Source: Bacillota bacterium
GTDB lineage: Bacteria; Bacillota; Clostridia; Christensenellales; SZUA-584
Direction: 5' to 3'
Assembly: GCA_023415795.1 (NCBI GenBank)
Contig: JAEZJG010000017.1
Location: 1 to 38,880, forward strand
Length of the DNA stretch: 38,880 nt
In this document: positions 32,408 to 38,880 of the stretch, one piece after another
Position numbering within the stretch: position 1 is the first letter of the stretch
Layout: each line of letters starts with the position of its first letter
Notes under the pieces: generated by a model
What the model was told of the DNA's origin: nothing
Seen by the model: only the letters and a program-made list of their open reading frames with translations
The model's database searches: none
Made by a program: the position numbers and the translations under genes

Positions 32408-33229
32408 ATGCAGCAAATACAAAAGGGTTTTACACTTTGGAAGAAAAAAGGGGTTCGGTTTCTGACAATACCGTCATTTGATCGGGCAGGCGGTGTTTTA
32501 TGCACGTTTTCCACACGCATTGGCGGCGTCAGTCCCAGCCCTTTTGATACGTTGAATTTTAGCCGCTCGCGTGAGCCGAATCAGGAAAACTTTTTAGAAA
32601 ACATGCGCCGCTACGGCGAGGCTGCCGGTTTTAACAGCCGGGATGCGGTGCTGGACAACTACGAGCACGGGGTTAGGCTATACCGTTCGCATCGCGAGGA
32701 TGCGGGCTGCGGTATCTGGCGTGACATGGTGTCTCAGCCGTGCGACGGACTCTATACTGACGAGACAGGGTTGCCTCTAATCTCGCTTCATGCGGACTGT
32801 GTACCCCTGTTTTTTTACGATCCCAAACGGCGCGCGGTGGCTGTGTGCCATGCGGGCTGGCGCGGGGTGACCAATCATATCATCCAAAACACCATGGAGG
32901 CGCTGACGGGTATCGGCTGCAAGCCGGGCGATATGCTGGCGGCGGTGGGGCCTTGCATCAGCGTGCGCAACTTTGAGGTGGGTGAAGAGGTGCGGGATAT
33001 CTTTGTGCGCGAGTTTGGCGAGGATACCGTGCAAACAAGAGATGGACGGCTATACGCCGATTTGAATACTGCCTGCGTAAAAGATTTGCTGTCGTGCGGG
33101 CTCAACCCCGAAAATGTGACGGTGGCAGGTCTTTGCACCTATGCAGACCCGTATCTGTTTTTCTCACACCGGCGCGACAAGGGGCAGACAGGGGCAATGG
33201 CCGCCGCAATTTTGTTAAAGGATGAGTGA
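32408..33229 (+). CDS. pgeF: PgeF/YlmD (LACC1-type) multicopper-oxidase-like purine nucleoside enzyme
   Basis: Members of this family were first called laccases or peptidoglycan-editing factor and act as zinc-dependent purine nucleoside phosphorylase and adenosine deaminase (YlmD, LACC1). The 273-residue protein keeps the metal ligands: His87 in YEHG, Cys131 in HADCVPLFF and His148 in CHAGWRG. GPCISVRNFEVGEEV, LNTACVKDLL and FFSHRRDKGQTG complete the signature. The first ligand loop reads EHG where QVHG is usual, with His kept. It adds to the purine theme of the ade/nucleoside importer region. Confidence 0.94.
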   Translation: MQQIQKGFTLWKKKGVRFLTIPSFDRAGGVLCTFSTRIGGVSPSPFDTLNFSRSREPNQENFLENMRRYGEAAGFNSRDAVLDNYEHGVRLYRSHREDAGCGIWRDMVSQPCDGLYTDETGLPLISLHADCVPLFFYDPKRRAVAVCHAGWRGVTNHIIQNTMEALTGIGCKPGDMLAAVGPCISVRNFEVGEEVRDIFVREFGEDTVQTRDGRLYADLNTACVKDLLSCGLNPENVTVAGLCTYADPYLFFSHRRDKGQTGAMAAAILLKDE

Positions 33230-33235
33230 TCTGGC

Positions 33236-33937
33236 ATGAACGAAAAGATACTCATTGTTGACGACGAACCAAACATACTGGAGCTGCTGGAGTACAACCT
33301 CAAAAAAGAAGGTTACGATGTGCTGCGCGCCGAGACAGGGGAGGCAGCAGTGGCGATCATCTCAAAGCAGCGTCCGAATATTGTGCTGCTGGATCAGATG
33401 CTGCCGGGTGTCGACGGACTGGGTGTGCTAAAGGCTATCCGCGCAAGCGAGACGTTGGCGGACATGCCCGTCATCATGGTGACGGCGCGCGCCGAGGAGG
33501 TGGACAAGATCATCGGCCTCGAACTGGGCGCGGATGATTACGTCTCCAAACCATTCAGTGTGCGCGAGCTGTGTGCGCGGGTAAAGGCGCAGCTCCGCCG
33601 TTCCAAGAAGCTGGAGGTGCCAAGCCAGCCCACCATGGGATATAAAACCCTCAAGGTAGACAACGCGAACTACAAGGCCTTCATCGGCGAAGAGGAACTG
33701 AAGCTGACGCTCAAGGAGTTTGAGCTGCTGGTGCTGCTGATGTCCAGCGGCACACAGGTGCTGACGCGTGACATGATTCTCAACAAGGTGTGGGGTTACG
33801 ATTATTTCGGGGAAACCCGTACTGTAGACGTGCATATCACGAATCTGAGAAAGAAGCTGGGCGACTACGGTGAGCGTATCGAAACGGTGCGCGGCGTAGG
33901 CTATCGCTTCAACATGAAGGATGAACCGAATATTTAA
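33236..33937 (+). CDS. OmpR/PhoB-family response regulator (PhoP-like)
   Basis: This 233-residue regulator has a receiver domain with the acidic pair Asp9/Asp10, phospho-acceptor Asp53 in VLLDQMLPG, Thr83 region MVTARAEEVDK and Lys105 in VSKPF, then a winged-helix DNA-binding domain ending in ETRTVDVHITNLRKKLGD and IETVRGVGYRF. Overlap of 17 nt with the kinase gene shows translational coupling. Resemblance is to PhoB/PhoP or WalR; no pst or phoU gene is adjacent in the window, so phosphate control is plausible but not proven. Confidence 0.93.
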   Translation: MNEKILIVDDEPNILELLEYNLKKEGYDVLRAETGEAAVAIISKQRPNIVLLDQMLPGVDGLGVLKAIRASETLADMPVIMVTARAEEVDKIIGLELGADDYVSKPFSVRELCARVKAQLRRSKKLEVPSQPTMGYKTLKVDNANYKAFIGEEELKLTLKEFELLVLLMSSGTQVLTRDMILNKVWGYDYFGETRTVDVHITNLRKKLGDYGERIETVRGVGYRFNMKDEPNI

Positions 33938-35660
33938 GAAGATCGTTGTAAGAATCAGCCTCCTGTTTCTGGTCGTGATTGTGATCGTCAGTTTACTGAC
34001 TGTCAGCTATCTGGACGGAACTTACAAGAGAGAAGTCAGGGAGCAGCTGCACAACATTGCTGAGGTGGCAGAAAGCTTCATGCTTTACGAGGGTGATGAT
34101 AAACCCGCCTTGTACAGCATTGACAAAGCGCAGGACGCACGTATCACCATCATTGATTTTAGTGGTGATGTGATATTTGATACGCGGGCGGACGCAGAGG
34201 GGCTTGAGAATCATCTGGATAGACCTGAGGTAATGCTGGCGTTCAAAGACGGCATTGGCAGCGACATCAGGCGAAGCGATACGCTGGGCGCAGATATGAT
34301 GTATCTGGCCTATCGATCAGACAAACTCCAGATGATCGTGCGCGTGGCATTGCTGCTAAACGGCGTGTCTGCTTATTCCAGCTCAATCTGGATACCGATA
34401 CTATCAATGGTTATCGCTGCGTTTTTGGTGTGCTTAGGAATTTCACTTTTTGTTTCGCGGGGGGTAACCCAGCCGATAATCCAGCTCAAGCAGGAAACCG
34501 TCAAGATAGCCGAGGGGCGGTACGATGAGCTTGGAAACGTACGGACTGGTGATGAAATTGAAGACCTGTCTGACGCGCTGATCAGAATGGCTAAAAAGCT
34601 GCGGCGTAACATTGAAGCCATTACAGAGAACAGCTCGCGGCTGGAGGCTGTTCTGCGCGCTGTGCCCGGCGGCATTATCGCAGTGGACAGCAGCATGAAC
34701 GTGATTATGGCAAACCCTTCTGCGCGAAGCATGTTCTCCATTAACGATAAGCCCGAGGGGCGGCACTTTCTTGAGGTGACCCAGAACATGGGTCTGGAAG
34801 CGGTGATACGTGAAGCACTGCAAAAACCCAGTGTGGTGGAACGTGAACTGAGCATCACGCACGGAATGGAAACGCTGTTCTATCAGGTTTTTGCCGCGTC
34901 GGTGTTCGGCGAAGGAAAGGGCTACGGCGTTATACTGCTGATACAGGACATCACGCACCTGCGCAAGCTGGAAAACCTGCGCAAGGATTTTGTGGCTAAT
35001 GTGACGCACGAGCTGAAAACGCCGCTCACTGTCATACGGGGTTTTGTGGACACACTCAAGGAGCCTGAAATGCCGCGTGAGGATATCGCACGCTTCCTCG
35101 ATATTATTGCGCTGGAGACGGAGCGGCTGACGCGGCTGATCAATGATGTGCTGCTGCTGTCGGAGATAGAAAACATTGCGGAGAGCCCCAAAACGGAAAT
35201 AAACCTGACGGAGGGCATCCGTGAGGCCGTGCAGCTGCTTGAGGGAGCTGCTCGTGATAAGGGGCTGGAGCTGCTTGCTGACATATCCGAGGATAGCATC
35301 GTGGTGCTGGCGGACAAGGACCGCGTCAAACAGCTTGCGATCAACCTGATCGACAATGCGATCAAGTATACGCCGAGCGGCGGCCGTGTGCGTGTGTCGG
35401 TGCGTGCCGAAGAGACGCTTGCCGTTCTGTGCGTGGAGGATACCGGCATCGGCATTCCCGAAGACAATATCCCGCGTCTGTTCGAGCGGTTTTACCGCGT
35501 GGACACAAGCCGGTCGCGCTCTCTGGGCGGAACGGGCCTTGGATTGGCGATTGTCAAGCACATCGTCAGTCTGCTGGACGGTCACATCACGGTGAATAGC
35601 CGCGTTGGAGAGGGCAGCGCGTTTATTGTTTATCTGCCGCTGTCGGCAGGCAAAATATAA
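33921..35660 (+). CDS. Sensor histidine kinase, PhoR-like
   Basis: This 579-residue sensor kinase has a first membrane span (about 9-28), an extracytoplasmic domain (about 29-155), a second span (about 155-180), HAMP (about 180-230), a PAS domain (about 240-345), HisKA with phospho-acceptor His363 in NVTHELKTPLTVIRGF, and HATPase with NLIDNAIKYTP (N box), DTGIGIPEDNIPRLFERFYR and GGTGLGLAIVKHIV. This is the PhoR layout of Firmicutes. The ATG at 33921 lies within the regulator gene with AAGG just before it; spacing is tight. A complete signalling pair with the preceding gene. Confidence 0.93.
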   Translation: MNRIFKKIVVRISLLFLVVIVIVSLLTVSYLDGTYKREVREQLHNIAEVAESFMLYEGDDKPALYSIDKAQDARITIIDFSGDVIFDTRADAEGLENHLDRPEVMLAFKDGIGSDIRRSDTLGADMMYLAYRSDKLQMIVRVALLLNGVSAYSSSIWIPILSMVIAAFLVCLGISLFVSRGVTQPIIQLKQETVKIAEGRYDELGNVRTGDEIEDLSDALIRMAKKLRRNIEAITENSSRLEAVLRAVPGGIIAVDSSMNVIMANPSARSMFSINDKPEGRHFLEVTQNMGLEAVIREALQKPSVVERELSITHGMETLFYQVFAASVFGEGKGYGVILLIQDITHLRKLENLRKDFVANVTHELKTPLTVIRGFVDTLKEPEMPREDIARFLDIIALETERLTRLINDVLLLSEIENIAESPKTEINLTEGIREAVQLLEGAARDKGLELLADISEDSIVVLADKDRVKQLAINLIDNAIKYTPSGGRVRVSVRAEETLAVLCVEDTGIGIPEDNIPRLFERFYRVDTSRSRSLGGTGLGLAIVKHIVSLLDGHITVNSRVGEGSAFIVYLPLSAGKI

Positions 35661-35678
35661 AAATATTTGCTGCGATGC

Positions 35679-35707
35679 TTGCTAAATTACCGTAATTGTG
35701 CTATATT
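35679..35707 (+). promoter_or_regulatory. Sigma-A promoter of the rimP-nusA-infB operon
   Basis: TTGCTA (35679-35684), 17 bp, TATATT (35702-35707) with TGC extension, about 135 nt before the rimP start. Confidence 0.7.
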
Positions 35708-35738
35708 ACGCAAAGGGAAGCAAGATTACTGACTATGG

Positions 35739-35764
35739 AGAGTGGGAAAAACCCACTCTTTTAA
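35739..35764 (+). terminator. Leader hairpin before rimP (attenuator candidate)
   Basis: AGAGTGGG (35739-35746) and CCCACTCT (35752-35759) form a perfect 8-bp stem with an AAAAA loop and a short T run. A similar GAGTGGG...CCCACTC hairpin precedes rimP in many Firmicutes as far as I recall. As it lies downstream of the promoter it probably acts by attenuation or antitermination; NusA, encoded downstream, affects such hairpins and could give autocontrol (inference). Confidence 0.75.
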
Positions 35765-35840
35765 ATTGTAAGTTGCCAAAATGCACCGTGCAGATTATGC
35801 GGACGGTGTTTAGGGCAGTATATTTGGAAGGTGAAAGAAG

Positions 35841-36311
35841 ATTTCTACGAAAATTGAGAAGATAATCGAACAGCTTGTCATGCCGATCATTGAACAGAAC
35901 GGATACGAATATGTCGGAACAGAATACAATAAGATGGGCGCAAACAATGAGCTCATCATCTATGCCGATAAGCCGGGCGGTCTCGGGCTGGACGACTGCG
36001 AGACTATCAGCCGGCTGATTGATCCCATCATCGACGAAAAAGACCCCATTGAAGAAGCATACTGCCTTTGTGTATCATCGCCGGGACTCGACAGACCGCT
36101 TAGAACCCCGCGTGATTTTGCGCGCAGTATTGGCAAAAAGGTGGATGTCAAGCTGTATCGTCCGATGGACGGCAAGAAGGAGTGGACTGGCATGCTAAAG
36201 AGCCACGACGCTGCTTGTGTGACCATCGAAATGGACGACGGTGACAAAGCATTTGAAAACAAAGATGTGGCGCTTGTGCGGCTGCATTTGGATATTACAT
36301 TCGGGAGGTAA
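35841..36311 (+). CDS. rimP: Ribosome maturation factor RimP, apparent AUU start
   Basis: RimP helps 30S subunit maturation. The protein reads STKIEKIIEQLVMPIIEQNG after the start, then YEYVGTEY, LIIYADKPGGLGLDDCETIS, CVSSPGLDRPLRTPRDF and DVALVRLHLDI, all typical of RimP. The conserved N-terminal helix begins upstream of the first in-frame ATG (35880). Between the in-frame stop at 35832 and that ATG there is no ATG, GTG or TTG codon, but an ATT at 35841 lies 7 nt after a good GGAAGGTGA ribosome site, so an AUU start is the best reading (156 residues). The alternative start at 35880 has no ribosome site and would delete the first helix. Its stop lies inside the nusA ribosome site. Confidence 0.88.
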   Translation: MSTKIEKIIEQLVMPIIEQNGYEYVGTEYNKMGANNELIIYADKPGGLGLDDCETISRLIDPIIDEKDPIEEAYCLCVSSPGLDRPLRTPRDFARSIGKKVDVKLYRPMDGKKEWTGMLKSHDAACVTIEMDDGDKAFENKDVALVRLHLDITFGR

Positions 36312-36314
36312 TGT

Positions 36315-37493
36315 ATGAGCTCAGAATTTTTAAGCGCCCTAGCGGCATTGGAAAAGGAAAAAGGTATTAACAAGAGCGTGCTGATCGACGCGATTGAGAA
36401 CGCACTTGTTTCCGCATATAAGAAAAATTACAACACAGTGCAGGAGGTTCGGGTAGAGGTAGACCCGGACAGCGGCATGTTTAAGGTGTACGCAAAAAAG
36501 ACTGTTGTGGAAACGGTGATGGACGAAGCGGAGGAAATTTCGCTCAAGGACGCACACAAAATTAATATTGCTTACGAACCGGGCGACGTCATCGAGCTGG
36601 AGGTAACACCGGGCTCGTTTGGACGTATCGCGGCGCAGACAGCCAAGCAGGTGGTGGTACACCGTCTGCGCGAGGCAGAGCGCGGCGTTATTTACGACAA
36701 ATTTGCGGAGCGCGAAGGCGAAGTAATGAACGCGTACATACACCGTGTGGATAAGGGCAGCGTGCTGCTGGAGCTGGACGGCGTCGAATGCATGATGCCT
36801 GCGGCAGAGTGCATACCGGGTGAGCGCTACAACATCAACGACCATATCAAAGTGTATGTGATGGAGGTGCGCAAAACCACCAAGGGACCGCAGGTTATCG
36901 TATCGCGCACGCACCCCAACCTCTTAAAGCGCCTGTTCGAGATCGAGGTGCCGGAAATCATGCAGAATATCGTCCACATCAAAAGCGTGGCGCGTGAAGC
37001 CGGTTCACGTACGAAGATTGCTGTGCATTCCGACGACGACAACGTCGATCCGGTGGGTTCATGCGTGGGGCAGAAGGGCTCTCGCATCGATCGCGTGGTG
37101 GCAGAGCTGGGCAATGAGAAGATCGACGTGATACCGTGGAGTTCCGACCCGATTGAGTTTATCGCCAATTCGCTGCGCCCCGCCAAGGTGCTGATGGTGC
37201 AGATCAACGAAAACGAGAAGGCAGCCAAGGTGGTTGTGCCGGATTATCAGCTGTCGCTGGCTATTGGCAGAGAAGGCCAGAACGCGCGTCTGGCGGCTAA
37301 ACTGACAGGTTGGAAGATTGATATCAAGAGTCAGTCGCAAATTGAAGCGGCTTTGTTTGACAACCAGGATGAAACAACGGATAATGGATTTGATGATGCG
37401 TATGACGAAGATATGCTGGGCTTCGAGGATGGTTTCGACGAGGCAGGCACCACCGGCGACGCTGATGACATCAATATGAGCATTGACGAATAA
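36315..37493 (+). CDS. nusA: Transcription termination/antitermination protein NusA
   Basis: NusA binds RNA polymerase and tunes pausing, termination and antitermination. The 392-residue protein has the N-terminal polymerase-binding domain (FLSALAALEKEKGINKSVL), an S1 domain (GSVLLELDGVECMMPAAECI), KH1 (VGSCVGQKGSRIDRVVAELG) and KH2 (LAIGREGQNARLAAKLTGWK), then a short acidic tail rich in Asp/Glu (about 350-392) instead of the C-terminal repeats of proteobacteria. Ribosome site GGGAGGT lies 6-7 nt before the ATG and overlaps the rimP stop. Confidence 0.97.
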   Translation: MSSEFLSALAALEKEKGINKSVLIDAIENALVSAYKKNYNTVQEVRVEVDPDSGMFKVYAKKTVVETVMDEAEEISLKDAHKINIAYEPGDVIELEVTPGSFGRIAAQTAKQVVVHRLREAERGVIYDKFAEREGEVMNAYIHRVDKGSVLLELDGVECMMPAAECIPGERYNINDHIKVYVMEVRKTTKGPQVIVSRTHPNLLKRLFEIEVPEIMQNIVHIKSVAREAGSRTKIAVHSDDDNVDPVGSCVGQKGSRIDRVVAELGNEKIDVIPWSSDPIEFIANSLRPAKVLMVQINENEKAAKVVVPDYQLSLAIGREGQNARLAAKLTGWKIDIKSQSQIEAALFDNQDETTDNGFDDAYDEDMLGFEDGFDEAGTTGDADDINMSIDE

Positions 37494-37518
37494 GTCAATT
37501 TTGAGTGAGGCGGTATTA

Positions 37519-37791
37519 TTGAAAACAAAAAAAGTGCCTGTTCGCATGTGTATCGCCTGCCGTGAGGGACGACCCAAAAAAGAGCTCGTTCGCGTGGTAG
37601 CAGCTGAGGGTATTTTAAGCCCCGACGAGACGGGCAAGGCCCATGGACGCGGCGCGTATTTATGCCCGAATGTAGAATGCCTAGACAAAGCAAAGAAGAC
37701 AAAGGCATTTGAGAGAAGCTTGGAAGCGCCGATGAGCGAGGAAGCGTATAATGCGATAAAAAGGGTGATATTGCGTCGTGGCATCAAATAG
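37519..37791 (+). CDS. rnpM: YlxR/RnpM RNA-binding protein
   Basis: This 90-residue protein has the YlxR signature VPVRMCIACREGRPKKELVRV and GRGAYLCPNVECL. YlxR (RnpM) is reported to bind RNase P RNA in Bacillus. The start is a TTG at 37519, 6 nt after GAGGCGG; earlier TTG codons in the frame run back into nusA and lack homology. The next gene overlaps by 14 nt. Confidence 0.93.
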   Translation: MKTKKVPVRMCIACREGRPKKELVRVVAAEGILSPDETGKAHGRGAYLCPNVECLDKAKKTKAFERSLEAPMSEEAYNAIKRVILRRGIK

Positions 37792-38095
37792 ATTGTCGAT
37801 GGCGGGGCTTGCGTTTCGGGCAGGTCGCGCGCTGGCGGGCAGCTTTGCCTGCGAAAAAGGGCTGGCCACCCGACGCATATGCCTGCTGCTTATACAAAAG
37901 GGTTTGTCTCAAAACAGCTTGAAGCAGTTTAAGACACTGTGCGCACATTCGGGCGCGGATATCATAGTGGTGGATTCCGAAGATGATTTGGGGAAGGCAA
38001 TAGGACGTCCGGGTGTGATGCTGGTGGGTATCACAGATCCGGGCTTTGCGAAAGCAATAATGAACAATTATCATGGTGGGAGTGGCATTGAATGA
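37778..38095 (+). CDS. YlxQ, L7Ae/L30e family RNA-binding protein
   Basis: This 105-residue protein has the L7Ae/L30e core GLAFRAGRALAGSFACEKGL, CLLLIQKGLSQNSLKQFKTL and a final VGITDPGFAKAIM. It is an uncharacterised kink-turn-binding relative encoded between ylxR and infB in Firmicutes. GTG start at 37778 inside the end of ylxR; an ATG at 37799 is the alternative and would drop seven residues. infB overlaps by 4 nt. Confidence 0.9.
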   Translation: MASNRLSMAGLAFRAGRALAGSFACEKGLATRRICLLLIQKGLSQNSLKQFKTLCAHSGADIIVVDSEDDLGKAIGRPGVMLVGITDPGFAKAIMNNYHGGSGIE

Positions 38096-38880
38096 GTAAA
38101 CTGAAGATTATTGACATGAACAAGCAGCTGATGGACAAATCAAAGCAGACTGTAAACCGTATGGAGTCGCTTCAAACGAGCGTGCAGTCTCATTTGGCCA
38201 CGCTGAAGCGCATTGAGGCCGACCTTATTAAGGTGGCGCGCGCTGAGGCGGAGGAAAAGCGTGTTCGTCAGGAGCAGGAGCATGCGAGGGCAGAATCGGA
38301 CGCTCGCGCTGCGGAGCAAGCCAAAGCAACGGCGGAAACGCGCGTTGCGGAGGACGCTAAAGCGGCAAAAGCAAGCCAGCCTGTCAGTGAGCCTGTTCGT
38401 CCGGCGGCGTCTTCAGACAAGGAAGCTGTTCAGTCGGAGACACGAAAAATGCCCGCAGCCGAAACTCCCGTGGAGCCGAAAGTGAGCACCGCCCCCACCG
38501 CACATATCGTTGAGACTGTTAAAGAAGTCAGCGTGCCTGATGCAAAAACACAGGATGCTGCTGTCAATGCGCCTCAGCCGCAAAAGCCGGTTGCAGAGTC
38601 GCAGCCTGTACAGGAAGCAAGACCGTACAATCAGGAAAATCGTCCGCCGAGACAAGATGGCGGCAGACCGTATAATCAAGATAATCGCGGACCAAGACCG
38701 GACGGCGCCAGACCGTACAATCAAGACAACCGCGGACCGAGACCGGACGGCTCCAGACCGTACAATCAGGACAATCGCGGACCGAGACCGGACGGCTCCA
38801 GACCATATAATCAGGACAATCGCGGACCGAGACCGGACGGGAGCAGACCGTACAATCAAGACAATCGCGGACCGAGACCG
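38092..38880 (+). CDS. infB: Translation initiation factor IF-2, N-terminal part (3' end outside window)
   Basis: IF-2 is the GTPase that brings initiator tRNA to the ribosome. Only the first 263 codons are present: a short IF2_N-like region (KLKIIDMNKQLMDKSKQ to SVQSHLATL), a charged Ala/Glu/Lys-rich helix (about 42-105), a Pro/Ala/Val-rich linker, and from about residue 177 a tandem repeat of RPYNQDNRGPRPDG(S/A). The G domain lies beyond the window. Identification rests on the N-terminal motif and on position after nusA-ylxR-ylxQ. ATGA overlap with ylxQ. Confidence 0.9.
   Translation, partial: MSKLKIIDMNKQLMDKSKQTVNRMESLQTSVQSHLATLKRIEADLIKVARAEAEEKRVRQEQEHARAESDARAAEQAKATAETRVAEDAKAAKASQPVSEPVRPAASSDKEAVQSETRKMPAAETPVEPKVSTAPTAHIVETVKEVSVPDAKTQDAAVNAPQPQKPVAESQPVQEARPYNQENRPPRQDGGRPYNQDNRGPRPDGARPYNQDNRGPRPDGSRPYNQDNRGPRPDGSRPYNQDNRGPRPDGSRPYNQDNRGPRP
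38620..38880 (+). repeat. 45-bp in-frame tandem repeat in infB
   Basis: Units begin at 38620, 38665, 38710, 38755, 38800 and 38845 (last one cut by the window). Each encodes a 15-residue Arg/Pro/Asn/Asp-rich unit. The first unit is diverged (44-45 bp with PPRQDGG); the later ones differ at only a few, mostly silent, positions. The array continues past the window end. Confidence 0.95.

Noticed and set aside
34443..35585. 380-codon minus-strand open frame opposite the sensor kinase, and similar long antisense frames opposite pgeF, xseA and spoIIIAE
   Set aside because: Each mirrors a well-supported gene; products are low-complexity His/Arg-rich strings with no domain.
38620..38880. CRISPR array
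   Set aside because: The 45-bp units are contiguous, in frame and without spacers; they are coding repeats of infB.

Overview
The window reads as chromosomal DNA of an endospore-forming member of the Clostridia (Bacillota), moderately GC-rich. The evidence is a complete eight-gene spoIIIA operon, the C-terminal two thirds of spoIVA, sigG, a YlmC/YmxH sporulation protein, the Asp23/AmaP/DUF2273 trio, a PhoP/PhoR-type two-component pair and the rimP-nusA-ylxR-ylxQ-infB cluster in Firmicutes order. I cannot name the genus. A gut lineage is suggested only by the sugar and nucleoside salvage genes and by the hairpin-rich intergenic repeats.

Layout. (1) 1-989: end of spoIVA and its terminator. (2) 1042-4117: a TetR regulator with tandem operators, a short-chain dehydrogenase, and a membrane-anchored alpha/beta hydrolase. 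(3) 4187-8457: sugar use, namely a stand-alone L-fucose isomerase, then a galT-galK operon with a hairpin in its leader. (4) 8929-14248: a minus-strand block with a CymR-like Rrf2 regulator, two PLP sulfur-amino-acid enzymes, a 63-residue unknown protein and adenine deaminase. (5) 14380-19757: a BMP-type nucleoside ABC importer (lipoprotein, double ATPase, two permeases) behind a 540-bp leader and divergent from adenine deaminase; together they look like purine salvage. (6) 19892-24744: spoIIIAA-AH. (7) 24806-30532: a tightly packed housekeeping run, asp23-amaP-DUF2273-nusB-(Kae1-like)-folD-xseA-xseB-ispA, with many 1-17 nt overlaps. (8) 30634-35660: sigG, ylmC, nrdR, pgeF, and a PhoP/PhoR-like pair. 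(9) 35679-38880: the rimP-nusA-rnpM-ylxQ-infB operon, cut by the window inside a 45-bp coding repeat of infB.

Most notable observations. Two copies of a structured intergenic element (8490-8734 on plus; 12284-12482 on minus) each sit 30-40 nt after a stop codon (galK, ade) in transcript orientation. Their central 14-15 bp stems differ by compensatory changes, and each ends in a terminator-like hairpin, so this looks like a conserved 3'-UTR RNA element. rimP appears to start at an AUU codon. A hairpin cluster lies between convergent galK and malY. The nucleoside importer leader carries two promoters and an early terminator but no riboswitch I recognise. SpoIIIAF is about half its usual length. 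A Kae1/TsaD paralogue sits between nusB and folD. A perfect 14-bp palindrome lies just downstream of a sporulation-type promoter candidate for sigG.
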